NCBI GenBank assembly: GCA_009760855.2 | Contig: WPIO01000005.1 | Location: forward strand, 7,598,001-7,662,000 | DNA: 64,000 nt | Source of the DNA: Cristatella mucedo | Taxonomy: Eukaryota > Bryozoa > Phylactolaemata > Cristatellidae | Reading direction: 5' to 3' | Part shown: one piece after another, positions 57,267-64,000 of the stretch | Layout of the letters: every line of letters starts with the position of its first letter | Numbering within the stretch: the first letter of the stretch is position 1 | The notes under the pieces: model-generated | What the model saw: only the letters and a program-made list of their open reading frames with translations | The model's database searches: none | What the model was told of the DNA's origin: nothing | Translations under genes and position numbers: made by a program

Positions 57267-58132
57267 TGATATATCTTCTGAAAAGTATGGACAAGTCTTC
57301 TGGAAAACAATTGCAGATAAAAAAAGAAGGACTCTCAAAGATGGTTGCAAGTTTGGAAGTAGGTTTCTACATTAATGAGATATTATTAGAAGCTGAAAAA
57401 GCAAATAGTGATTGGTATCTAGATCCTATTAAGTTTTTATCTGAAACGTTTGGAGAAGAAGTTTCTGGGGATGCAACTCAACTTGATCCTATAGCATGGA
57501 AGAAAAACTTTCTTGAAATGAGAGGAGGCTTTCTATCCGCTATTCCAGCCATCATCGCTAGCATAGCAAGTGTAATAGGAACAGTTGGTTTAGCAGTTTC
57601 AATAACTGTAGCAGTTGCAGGATTGATAAAAAAAATAGTAGATGAAACAATGTATACTGCTAGAGTACCTAAAATGAACACCCACGAGGAGAGAATGAGT
57701 GCTTTATCACTTCAAAGAGAAAGATTAAATAATAGACTTGAACTTGAAGTAGACTTGAAAAACATGATAGAACTACTTGAAAAAGGGGTTGATATAGATC
57801 TAAGTGATAAAGTACAGAATTCAGAAGTCAAAAACAGATTGACTTATCTTAATAAAGGAAAAGAACTCGTAGAGAAAGGAGGTGTTAGTTATAGTGAGGA
57901 TTTAAAACGAGACATAAATAAATTAGAAGCTTCAACTGTTGGCGGTCGTAAAACATGTGACTATAAGGCTGAGAGTGCAATGCTATTGAGTAATCTTTTT
58001 GCACAAGGTAAGATTCAAGAAGAAATATATAACGAAATGATTAAACTTAGAGATGAACTCAAACGAAGATGTAAAAACTATAATAGTCAGTGTGGCGAAC
58101 TATTTTATTATCTTCTGTTAGAGTGTAAGTAA
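57263..58132 (+). CDS. Polinton part: pVI/pX-like minor capsid protein
   Basis: 289 residues. At about 88-126 there is a Gly-Gly-Phe followed by a long hydrophobic Ala/Ile/Val stretch (GGFLSAIPAIIASIASVIG onward), the signature of adenoviral pVI/pX-type membrane-active peptides and their Polinton relatives. The rest is Lys/Glu-rich and helical, with a likely coiled coil at 150-235. The expected place is inside the capsid. The assignment rests on this motif and the neighbours. Confidence 0.6.
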   Translation: MMIYLLKSMDKSSGKQLQIKKEGLSKMVASLEVGFYINEILLEAEKANSDWYLDPIKFLSETFGEEVSGDATQLDPIAWKKNFLEMRGGFLSAIPAIIASIASVIGTVGLAVSITVAVAGLIKKIVDETMYTARVPKMNTHEERMSALSLQRERLNNRLELEVDLKNMIELLEKGVDIDLSDKVQNSEVKNRLTYLNKGKELVEKGGVSYSEDLKRDINKLEASTVGGRKTCDYKAESAMLLSNLFAQGKIQEEIYNEMIKLRDELKRRCKNYNSQCGELFYYLLLECK

Positions 58133-58275
58133 AATTAAGTTTAGCAAACTCAATAATCAAACGTATTACTACATTATCCCGAGCGTAAGTAGCTTCTTCT
58201 TCATCATTAAAGTATCCAAGGTGTTTTCTTTTTCCATTTCTTATTCGTCTATAGGCTACGTATTTGTTTACTTTT
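58130..58275 (-). CDS. Polinton part: AP2-like DNA-binding half
   Basis: Minus-strand stretch encoding KYVAYRRIRNGKRKHLGYF then EEEATYARD, the beta-sheet DNA-binding pattern of AP2 domains found C-terminal to HNH in phage and giant-virus homing endonucleases. It lies directly behind the HNH part. Confidence 0.75.
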
Positions 58276-58632
58276 TTTATTAAAACTAACACCAATAAAA
58301 TTAGACAATAAGCCTTTTCTTTTGTGTCTATTTCTTTGATTTTCTGAACGAGTTGCTTCACGTAAATTCTCGAAACGATTATTTTGTCTATCATTATCAA
58401 TGTGATCAATCTCATTCAAAGGTAATCTACCGGCCATGATCAACCACACTAATCTATGAGCGTAGTATAACTTTCCATCAACTGTTATTTGTTTGTATCC
58501 GCAGGTGTTTGTACAACCCGCTTCCGACCCAACTGTTATTCTCTGTCTTCTAGCTTTATATGTAAATTTTCCTGTTAGGGCGTTGTAATCAAATAATTCA
58601 AGAACTCTATCTTTTATTTCATCTTGATCCAT
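58249..58632 (-). CDS. Polinton part: HNH homing endonuclease domain
   Basis: 127 residues. An N-terminal DNA-contact region (FDYNALTGKFTYKARR) is followed by the HNH core YYAHRLVWLIMAGRLPLNEI, then DHIDNDRQNNRFENLREAT, with His59, His77 and the Asn residues expected for metal binding. NFIGVSF at the end is the usual lead into an AP2 domain. Such HNH-AP2 enzymes are typical of phages and large DNA viruses as free-standing homing endonucleases. It sits between the pVI-like and PLA2-like genes, in the opposite orientation. Confidence 0.88.
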   Translation of the reverse strand: MDQDEIKDRVLELFDYNALTGKFTYKARRQRITVGSEAGCTNTCGYKQITVDGKLYYAHRLVWLIMAGRLPLNEIDHIDNDRQNNRFENLREATRSENQRNRHKRKGLLSNFIGVSFNKKSKQIRSL

Positions 58633-58681
58633 TTTTATATATGGTTTTATAAATGTTTAATATAATTCTAGTTTATATAGA

Positions 58682-59458
58682 ATGTATAAAGAAGTCAAAC
58701 TTGATCTATCCGATCATCAAATTGATCTAATTCATAAATCTACGGAACCAATTTCTATAAGATTAAAACATGCTGATTTAAGTGGTACTAAATCTATTCT
58801 TGTAACAGATACTCAAAAAAGAAGAATAGAAAAGTATAAGACAAAAGGAGTAGGAATGCAGTTGAATTTTAGTCTTAAACAGTTAATGGCAAATAGAAAA
58901 CACGGCTCAGGTATTGTAGATATAACAAATAAGATATCTGGAGGAAGAGAGTTTCACTTAAAATTGCCAGTGGGAGTAAAATCAGAATTTGTTCCAGACG
59001 GAAATTTCAATAATACTAATAGATATATTTATGCGGGTCCGGGAACTAAGTTCGCTCAAAGGATGGAACAGGGCTACCAAGGCGTAAATGATCTTGATAA
59101 TCGTGCACTTATCCATGACCATACATATACAGAGACTGGTGGAATGCCAGAACCAAGAAGAACAGAAATACGGAATCTGTCAGACCTTGTTCTTGCTGAA
59201 ATTGCTGCCCGTATTGCTCTTGATCCTAGGCAGCCTGCTAATGTTAGGGTAGACGCTAAAACAGTGGCAGCTATCATGGCAGCAAAGGCGAAATTGGGTT
59301 TAGGTATTGGTGGAATGTTAAACGATTCATTTGCAACTGATTTCTTAAAAGATAAAGTAAACAATCCATCAAGTTTGAATAAGATAAAAAATTATGCTCG
59401 AGGCATTGTTGATAGAATGTTAGACATTAGCAGAAAAAAGATAGAAAAAATTAACTAA
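58682..59458 (+). CDS. Polinton part: pX-like protein with PLA2-type motif
   Basis: 258 residues. The N-terminal 75 residues contain repeated basic LKHADLSGTKSILVTDTQKR- and LNFSLKQLMANRK-type units, as in Polinton/adintovirus pX proteins. At about 117-149 is a phospholipase-A2-like centre: YAGPGTKFAQRMEQGYQGVN followed by LDNRALIHDHTY, with the Ca-loop GPGT (119-122) and the His-Asp pair (145-146). Parvovirus VP1 uses a similar motif to leave endosomes. Enzyme activity here is an inference. Ala-rich helical C-terminus. Confidence 0.72.
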   Translation: MYKEVKLDLSDHQIDLIHKSTEPISIRLKHADLSGTKSILVTDTQKRRIEKYKTKGVGMQLNFSLKQLMANRKHGSGIVDITNKISGGREFHLKLPVGVKSEFVPDGNFNNTNRYIYAGPGTKFAQRMEQGYQGVNDLDNRALIHDHTYTETGGMPEPRRTEIRNLSDLVLAEIAARIALDPRQPANVRVDAKTVAAIMAAKAKLGLGIGGMLNDSFATDFLKDKVNNPSSLNKIKNYARGIVDRMLDISRKKIEKIN

Positions 59459-59490
59459 CCTAATTTTTATTTTTGTTTTTTTTTAATAAT

Positions 59491-59979
59491 CTAGTAATCA
59501 GCAGGATTGAACTCTCCTCGTTTTATAGAATCATAGACTTTAACTTGATCAAGCTTCAATCTAATGTTAAGTCTTTCTTCAGAGTTGTAAGAGTCTTTAG
59601 TAACATAACTACCATCGAGAACTCCAGTAATAGAAAAGTCACTTCCAAATTTATGAACTACATCAGCAATAGAACTGAACTTCAACAGTTTATTTTTTTG
59701 ATCAAAGAATATACTTGGCTTGATACCAAAATCAATTTGAACTCCAATTGTAGATCTTTTACTCAAGTCATATCCTTTGAAATCAAGTTTCTTACTCGAC
59801 CTTTCTACAATGTCTTTAATAGATGGCATTATGTCTTCAGTGATGTATAACCACATGTTGTAGTATTGTTTAGAATTTTTTGAAATCCTCTCTTCAATGT
59901 GAACTCGAGCTGGTTTTTCTTTTGGAATTATGACTGAGGCGTTTTTAAGAACTACGAATTTCTTATTTTGGATTTCCAT
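59491..59979 (-). CDS. Polinton part: uncharacterised 162-residue protein
   Basis: Intact-looking minus-strand frame, mixed alpha/beta by eye, charged (Lys/Asp-rich), with YYNMWLYITEDIMPSIKDIV and TIGVQIDFGIKPSIFFD segments. It precedes the protease gene on the same strand with about 30 bp between them. I do not recognise it; a DNA-binding or replication accessory role is possible. Confidence 0.55.
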   Translation of the reverse strand: MEIQNKKFVVLKNASVIIPKEKPARVHIEERISKNSKQYYNMWLYITEDIMPSIKDIVERSSKKLDFKGYDLSKRSTIGVQIDFGIKPSIFFDQKNKLLKFSSIADVVHKFGSDFSITGVLDGSYVTKDSYNSEERLNIRLKLDQVKVYDSIKRGEFNPADY

Positions 59980-60007
59980 TCTATATAGGGTAAATAAATT
60001 GTTTAAA

Positions 60008-60373
60008 TCAAATCAATAATCCCATCGTTGTTCCAAAATCATTTAATTCCATTAGCTTTAAGAATATTAGACACCTTCTTCCACAATCTTTCTGGTTGAA
60101 CTTCTGCAATTGAAATGTTTGAAAAGATGTAATATCACCGAAGTAACTTATTACCTCTGGCATTGGTGGTGCTCCAAAAGAATCAAAGTAAAAACACTTT
60201 GACCCTTCTTTCTTTAATGCAACCCAGTGATATATCGCAAGGTCTGACTTTCCGGTGTTACAAATAAGACAATCATTCTCTAAAGGCTTTGTCAGTTCAT
60301 CTCTTGCAAAGAAACCTCTAAAGTTTTTTATATCTAATTCTTTTACATAATTATTTATTTCTATATCTGTCAA
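60008..60373 (-). CDS. PRO: Polinton part: adenain-like capsid maturation protease
   Basis: 121 residues of the Ulp1/adenain cysteine-protease fold (C5-like): IYHWVALKK with His49, FYFDSFGAPPMPEV with Asp64 and FNQKDCGRRCLIFL with Cys97, the order and spacing of the adenovirus/Polinton catalytic triad (adenain itself has Glu in the middle position). It would cleave capsid precursors during assembly. Slightly short for the family at the C-terminus. Confidence 0.88.
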   Translation of the reverse strand: MTDIEINNYVKELDIKNFRGFFARDELTKPLENDCLICNTGKSDLAIYHWVALKKEGSKCFYFDSFGAPPMPEVISYFGDITSFQTFQLQKFNQKDCGRRCLIFLKLMELNDFGTTMGLLI

Positions 60374-60384
60374 AGCTGATGATT

Positions 60385-60621
60385 TTACTTTTTTTTTAGT
60401 TTGTCAATCTCACTCTTAATCTCACTAATTATTTGTTGTTCACTTGCACCTCTCCCAACTCTTCTTCCTTGAGATAAAGATCCTTCACCAACACCTGTCC
60501 CAATTCTTCTTCCTTGAGATAAAAATCCTTCACCTACAGCAACTGGAACAGCAATACTACTTCTTAATCTAACAAACTTCGATTTCTTTGTATTACAGAT
60601 TGTACAAATCCCCTTTATCAT
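60385..60621 (-). CDS. Polinton part: small Cys-rich protein with repeats
   Basis: 78 residues. The N-terminus MIKGICTICNTKKSKFVR holds a CxxC pair; then two near-identical units GEGFLSQGRRIGTGV and GEGSLSQGRRVGRGA; then a short coiled coil ending KLKKK. Such CxxCxxxKxxK starts occur in small Polinton and adintovirus proteins. Likely basic and DNA-associated. Confidence 0.6.
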   Translation of the reverse strand: MIKGICTICNTKKSKFVRLRSSIAVPVAVGEGFLSQGRRIGTGVGEGSLSQGRRVGRGASEQQIISEIKSEIDKLKKK

Positions 60622-60739
60622 TCCTCTTAATCCTTTTGTGCTATCTACTTCAACATACTCTTAATGGATTGTATCAGTTGGCTTTTTACACTTCATAAAA
60701 TATATCTCCATATACAAATATAAAAAATTTTAATATAGA

Positions 60740-61126
60740 ATGCCTTTGGAAGTTAAATCTTTTGATTGTGGACCCGGCACCATTACCGGACATAAAGAAC
60801 CATTACCTAAAGAACCTATTAGAGCGTTAGTTTTAGGCCCAAGTGGATGTGGTAAATCACAGTTAGTAATGAATTGGATATATTTAGGAGATCTTAATTA
60901 TGCTGTCTGTACTATTGTTGCACCAAGTTTATATCAACCAATGTATCGTTTACTTGTAGATATGACAAAAGAAAGCCCTTCTTACGTTTGGGTTAATGAA
61001 GTAGATGAAATACCAGACATTGACTCATATAAGAATTGTAAGAATGTTGTTGTGTTAGATGATACTATGACTGAAGATCAAAGTAAAATATTGGATTACT
61101 TTATTAGAGGAAGACATAAAAAATGA
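60740..61126 (+). CDS. ATP: Polinton part: genome-packaging ATPase (A32/FtsK-HerA type)
   Basis: 128 residues with Walker A GPSGCGKSQL (33-42) and Walker B NVVVLDDTM (102-110), the arrangement of PRD1/A32-type packaging ATPases found in Polintons. It would drive DNA into the capsid. Further ATPase-like coding traces follow to about 61425. It sits divergently from the protease gene, with a promoter-like AT-rich gap of about 120 bp. Confidence 0.85.
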   Translation: MPLEVKSFDCGPGTITGHKEPLPKEPIRALVLGPSGCGKSQLVMNWIYLGDLNYAVCTIVAPSLYQPMYRLLVDMTKESPSYVWVNEVDEIPDIDSYKNCKNVVVLDDTMTEDQSKILDYFIRGRHKK

Positions 61127-61432
61127 ACATATTTTATCTTGCTCAAGGATTTACAAAAATACCTAAAAGAGATATTAGGAATAATATAAACTTTATAATA
61201 ATCTTTAAACAAAACAAAAACGATATAGAATATATATACAAGAGTCGTATGTTGACGATATAGATAGAAAGCAATTTAAAGATTGGATAGATTCTAGCAC
61301 TAGGAAAAAATTTGGATATTGTGTTATAGATCTAACTAAAACTGAAGATGAAGGAAGATTTTGGTCTGTTAATGAAAAAGAAAAGCAACTAATAACTATT
61401 TTAACTATTTTTAATACTTAATAGTAAAAGGA

Positions 61433-61831
61433 ATGATTAAAGGAAAGTTGTATCAAAGGAAAAATAGAAAATACGAAGGGAGTGTTCAAGAAGCCCTTGA
61501 TTTAGAAAACTTACTTACTAATTTGGAGAAGTTAAATGTTGCGACAATACTTAACAATGGTGAAGAGATGGCAAGAATAGAAGCTGAAATTGTTGCTAGA
61601 GATCAAGTAGAACATAAATTAAATGAGCGTGCTTTAGAGCATTCAAAAAATGATTCGGGTGGTGTTGACTTTAATAAACTTAGAGTAATGAGACCTAAAC
61701 TTGCAATTCAAATGGAGAGTAATAAACTAATTGAAAAGGCGATAGAAGCTAAACCTAAACCACCCCAAGATGTTTCTAATGTTTTGAAAAAAGCAATTAC
61801 TGATATTGTATCTGGAGAACCTAAAAAATAA
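61433..61831 (+). CDS. Polinton part: uncharacterised helical protein
   Basis: 132 residues, mostly charged and helical with a probable coiled coil at 18-60 (LENLLTNLEKLNVATIL, EMARIEAEIVARDQVEHKLN). No family recognised. Lies between the ATPase and the AT-hook protein on the same strand. Confidence 0.5.
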   Translation: MIKGKLYQRKNRKYEGSVQEALDLENLLTNLEKLNVATILNNGEEMARIEAEIVARDQVEHKLNERALEHSKNDSGGVDFNKLRVMRPKLAIQMESNKLIEKAIEAKPKPPQDVSNVLKKAITDIVSGEPKK

Positions 61832-61909
61832 ATTACCAGAGTAAATCAAGCAAAGACTCACGCAGCCAATCAAGAAATAAAAGAAATTCTCGATAGTGTT
61901 CAAAAGACA

Positions 61910-62677
61910 GTGGCAGAAAGTCTTAACATTAATCCATATAATGGCACTCCAAAGATGAAGAAAGGAACGATAAAAGAATTTGAAGAACCACCCGCTACAA
62001 GTACCCCAAAGAAGAGAGGAAGAAAAAGTAAAACCACTTTTTCAATTGTAAGTGATGAAGGCCCGAGTACAGAACCAACCACACCTCAATTTACAATTGC
62101 TACAACTTCAAAAAAGAAGAGAGGAAGAAAAAGTAAAACCACTTTACCAATTTTAGGTGATGTAGAACCCGATGCAAGTGTTATAGAACCTGTTAGAGAA
62201 CCTAATACACCTCAATTTACAACTACTATAGAAGATACTTTACCTACAATTATTGAACACCCGTGGGTTACTAGACAAAAATTATTTGAAATTAGCATTA
62301 GACCTAATACAGGAAGAATGTCATTTGCAATGAGAGAAGATATAAAGAAAATTACAGAGGATAATATTATTGAGAGTATTTCTAATATCAAAGAAGAATT
62401 AGAGAATATAGAAAAAAGAAGTATAAAACAACAAAGTATTCTTGACCATATAAAATCACTAAGACCTAAATTAGGAGAAGGGTTAAAAGTTGTTCCAGTG
62501 TTTGTTAAGAGTGATAAAGAAGTGTTTAGTAAAATTGATTTATGGTTAAGAGAGCTTGCTGCTGGAAATAAAGAAGTTGTAAATTCAATAAATGCTGCAG
62601 TAGATTATTTAGCTAGATCTAGAAAAGCACCAAAGTCTTACGTTGCAAAAATAACTAATCTATTATTTAATATATAG
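61910..62677 (+). CDS. Polinton part: AT-hook protein
   Basis: 255 residues. Two AT-hook-like cores KKRGRKSKTT (34-43 and 69-78 region) lie in a Pro/Thr-rich linker that is itself repeated (TTPQFTIATTS and NTPQFTTTI follow them). The C-terminal half is helical. AT hooks bind the minor groove of AT-rich DNA, so packaging or transcription of the AT-rich element is plausible. Family unknown to me. Confidence 0.65.
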   Translation: MAESLNINPYNGTPKMKKGTIKEFEEPPATSTPKKRGRKSKTTFSIVSDEGPSTEPTTPQFTIATTSKKKRGRKSKTTLPILGDVEPDASVIEPVREPNTPQFTTTIEDTLPTIIEHPWVTRQKLFEISIRPNTGRMSFAMREDIKKITEDNIIESISNIKEELENIEKRSIKQQSILDHIKSLRPKLGEGLKVVPVFVKSDKEVFSKIDLWLRELAAGNKEVVNSINAAVDYLARSRKAPKSYVAKITNLLFNI

Positions 62678-62680
62678 AAA

Positions 62681-62905
62681 ATGAGTGATCTTTTAGGTAT
62701 TACAAAAGACATACTTAAGAATGTTGAAGTTATTAGAAAAAGTAGTCAAGCAAGTAAAGAAGGGTATGTGTTCAATGTTATTGGGAATTCTAATCCACTT
62801 AGTCTACGTGTTAATACTCCTATTTTATTGAGAAACAAAAACCTAAAAGTTTGTTTTAAGAAGTTTGTTGGAATCAATTCCATAAAAAAATATTACTACT
62901 TCTAA
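62681..62905 (+). CDS. Polinton part: penton-like capsid protein, front segment
   Basis: 74 residues. After a short basic helix comes GYVFNVIGNSNPLSLRVNTP, resembling the first strands of Polinton minor capsid (penton) proteins. Directly follows the AT-hook gene. Confidence 0.5.
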   Translation: MSDLLGITKDILKNVEVIRKSSQASKEGYVFNVIGNSNPLSLRVNTPILLRNKNLKVCFKKFVGINSIKKYYYF

Positions 62906-62966
62906 TAATACTTTTGTTTATAGAAATGCAGGTGGTTCAGAACAAACTGTAACTATAGAACCAGGA

Positions 62967-63542
62967 ATGTATACGGTTGATAGTGATGACTTAAACACTG
63001 GTATTGCTGATAGGATTAATAATTATATTACTCAAACAGGATCAACTACTGATAAGTTTGTAGTTGGTGTTGATACTGGTACTGCACACTCGTGGATTAC
63101 TATGCCTGTTGGATGGAGTTTTATTGCAAGTAAATCTTCTATTTCTAAAGTGCTTGGTTTTACTAAACCTGCTTACACAACAGATAGCAAGTTTTTAGAG
63201 ACATATCCAAATATTACACCCACTGTTTGTACCCCAAACAAAAATTTTTATTCAGAAGAACAAGTAAGTATTGCCGATGTAAAGCTTGTCCTTGTTAATT
63301 GTAATTTAGTTGCACCAGGTACAAGTTTTATAAATGGAATTGAAACTCGAGCTTTAAGAAGTTTTGGTTTCGACATTTATCCATGGGATACAATGGTTTA
63401 CGAACCAAACACACTTGAATACCACAACATTTCCACTGAAAGTCTTAGTGATATAACTATTGGAATTACTGATCAGAACATGAAGTTGTTAGATTTTGGA
63501 GGTGAAAAAATTGCTGTTGTTATAGAAATTATTGAAATATAA
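62967..63542 (+). CDS. Polinton part: penton-like capsid protein segment
   Basis: 191 residues rich in beta strands. MYTVDSDDLNTGIADRINNY matches the GxYxxxxLNxxI pattern after the first strands of Polinton penton-type proteins, and ITDQNMKLLDFGGEKIAVVI matches their usual end. Likely a single-jelly-roll capsid vertex protein. Assignment by pattern, not by search. Confidence 0.6.
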   Translation: MYTVDSDDLNTGIADRINNYITQTGSTTDKFVVGVDTGTAHSWITMPVGWSFIASKSSISKVLGFTKPAYTTDSKFLETYPNITPTVCTPNKNFYSEEQVSIADVKLVLVNCNLVAPGTSFINGIETRALRSFGFDIYPWDTMVYEPNTLEYHNISTESLSDITIGITDQNMKLLDFGGEKIAVVIEIIEI

Positions 63543-64000
63543 TATAAGGATGACAATAATATTAACTGGCACTTCTTCTTCAGATAACAAAACATTATAT
63601 CCTATAATTAATTTAGGAGAAAAATCTGGATATAAAGAAATTGGTTTAAGAAGAATAGAATTTACATATGTAAATAGGGCTATTTCAAATTTTTTTAGGG
63701 TTGTAAATGATAGACTTTGGTTTAAGTATTCTATTTGAGATGTTGGTAATGTTCCAAACATTGAAATTGATTTTGGAAAGGAAAAAGACGGTACTCCTAA
63801 AACTTCAGGAACATATGACAGTAATAATATTGTTCTTTCTTTAAACACAGCTTTAGGACTTAAGAAAAAAGATGCTGCTTCTACGACATCAACTCTGTAC
63901 AACGGAAGATCTGGAAATGGAATAAGATTTAGCGTTGATACAGATGATAAAATAGTTATGCAAGTAGCTGGTGATAGTGTTGTTTTTCTTGGAGCTAATT
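63532..64000 (+). CDS. Polinton part: second penton-like protein, runs off the edge
   Basis: Starts MTIILTGTSSSDNKTLYPII and shows the family features GYKEIGLRRIEFTYV, FKYSI and later beta-rich coding to the window end. It overlaps the end of the previous gene by a few bases. A tandem paralogue of the preceding penton-like protein is my inference. Confidence 0.5.

Larger units (their letters stand above)
54063..64000. mobile_element. Polinton (Maverick)/adintovirus-like element, partial fossil
   Basis: AT-rich, densely coding block that continues past the window. Parts recognised: tail-fibre-like proteins (-), pVI/pX-like (+), HNH and AP2 parts (-), PLA2-like pX (+), adenain-like protease (-), Cys-rich small protein (-), packaging ATPase (+), AT-hook protein (+) and two penton-like proteins (+). 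Major capsid, protein-primed DNA polymerase and integrase are not in the window. The left boundary lies between about 54063 and 54230, with no terminal repeat visible. It is broken, at perhaps half a dozen places, yet many frames are long, so it is not very old. Confidence 0.9.

Noticed and set aside
58130-58632. HNH gene as part of a group I intron
   Set aside because: It lies between genes in the opposite orientation, with no split host gene or intron core seen.

Overview
The window is animal genomic DNA, almost certainly from an invertebrate. The evidence is a spliced, animal-type glutamine synthetase gene (the only host gene I can support), L2/CR1-like LINEs with tRNA-derived SINEs, very dense microsatellites, a SPIN-like hAT miniature transposon and a Polinton-type element. 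SPIN transposons are known outside vertebrates from a few lineages, including a pond snail, so a mollusc is possible, but I cannot prove the phylum.

Layout. Positions 1-5893 and 21895-28135 are the two arms of a large, young inverted duplication. It runs off the left edge and has about 16 kb between its arms. The spacer is a mosaic of two LINE families (here LINE-A and LINE-B) and two SINE families (SINE-A and SINE-B) nested in each other, plus an 861-bp terminal-inverted-repeat element carrying degenerate CCCTAAA repeats inside a LINE. From 28.1 to 41.5 kb there is gene-poor repeat DNA, with a second, older inverted repeat (33.3/36.4 kb) and a diverged direct duplication (38.2/39.7 kb).

The glutamine synthetase gene occupies about 41.59-44.65 kb. 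It has a probable promoter (two CREs, CCAAT, TATA-like), a probable 5'UTR intron and five coding exons that give exactly 367 codons plus a stop. Repeats sit in its introns and just after it. The SPIN-like element follows at 45.1 kb. Then come decayed copies of a third non-LTR family (LINE-C, 46.5-51.4 kb) and a Ty3/gypsy pol fossil on the minus strand (52.05-54.06 kb).

From about 54.1 kb the base composition turns AT-rich and the coding density rises sharply. This is a partial Polinton/adintovirus-like fossil that runs off the right edge. It carries an adenain-like protease, a packaging ATPase, a pVI/pX-like membrane-active protein, a PLA2-like pX protein, penton-like capsid proteins and an AT-hook protein. 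Unusually, it also has a minus-strand block of phage-tail-fibre-like repeat proteins and an HNH-AP2 homing endonuclease. Major capsid protein, protein-primed DNA polymerase and integrase are not seen in the window. The tail-fibre block and the HNH-AP2 gene are the strongest candidates for something little described.
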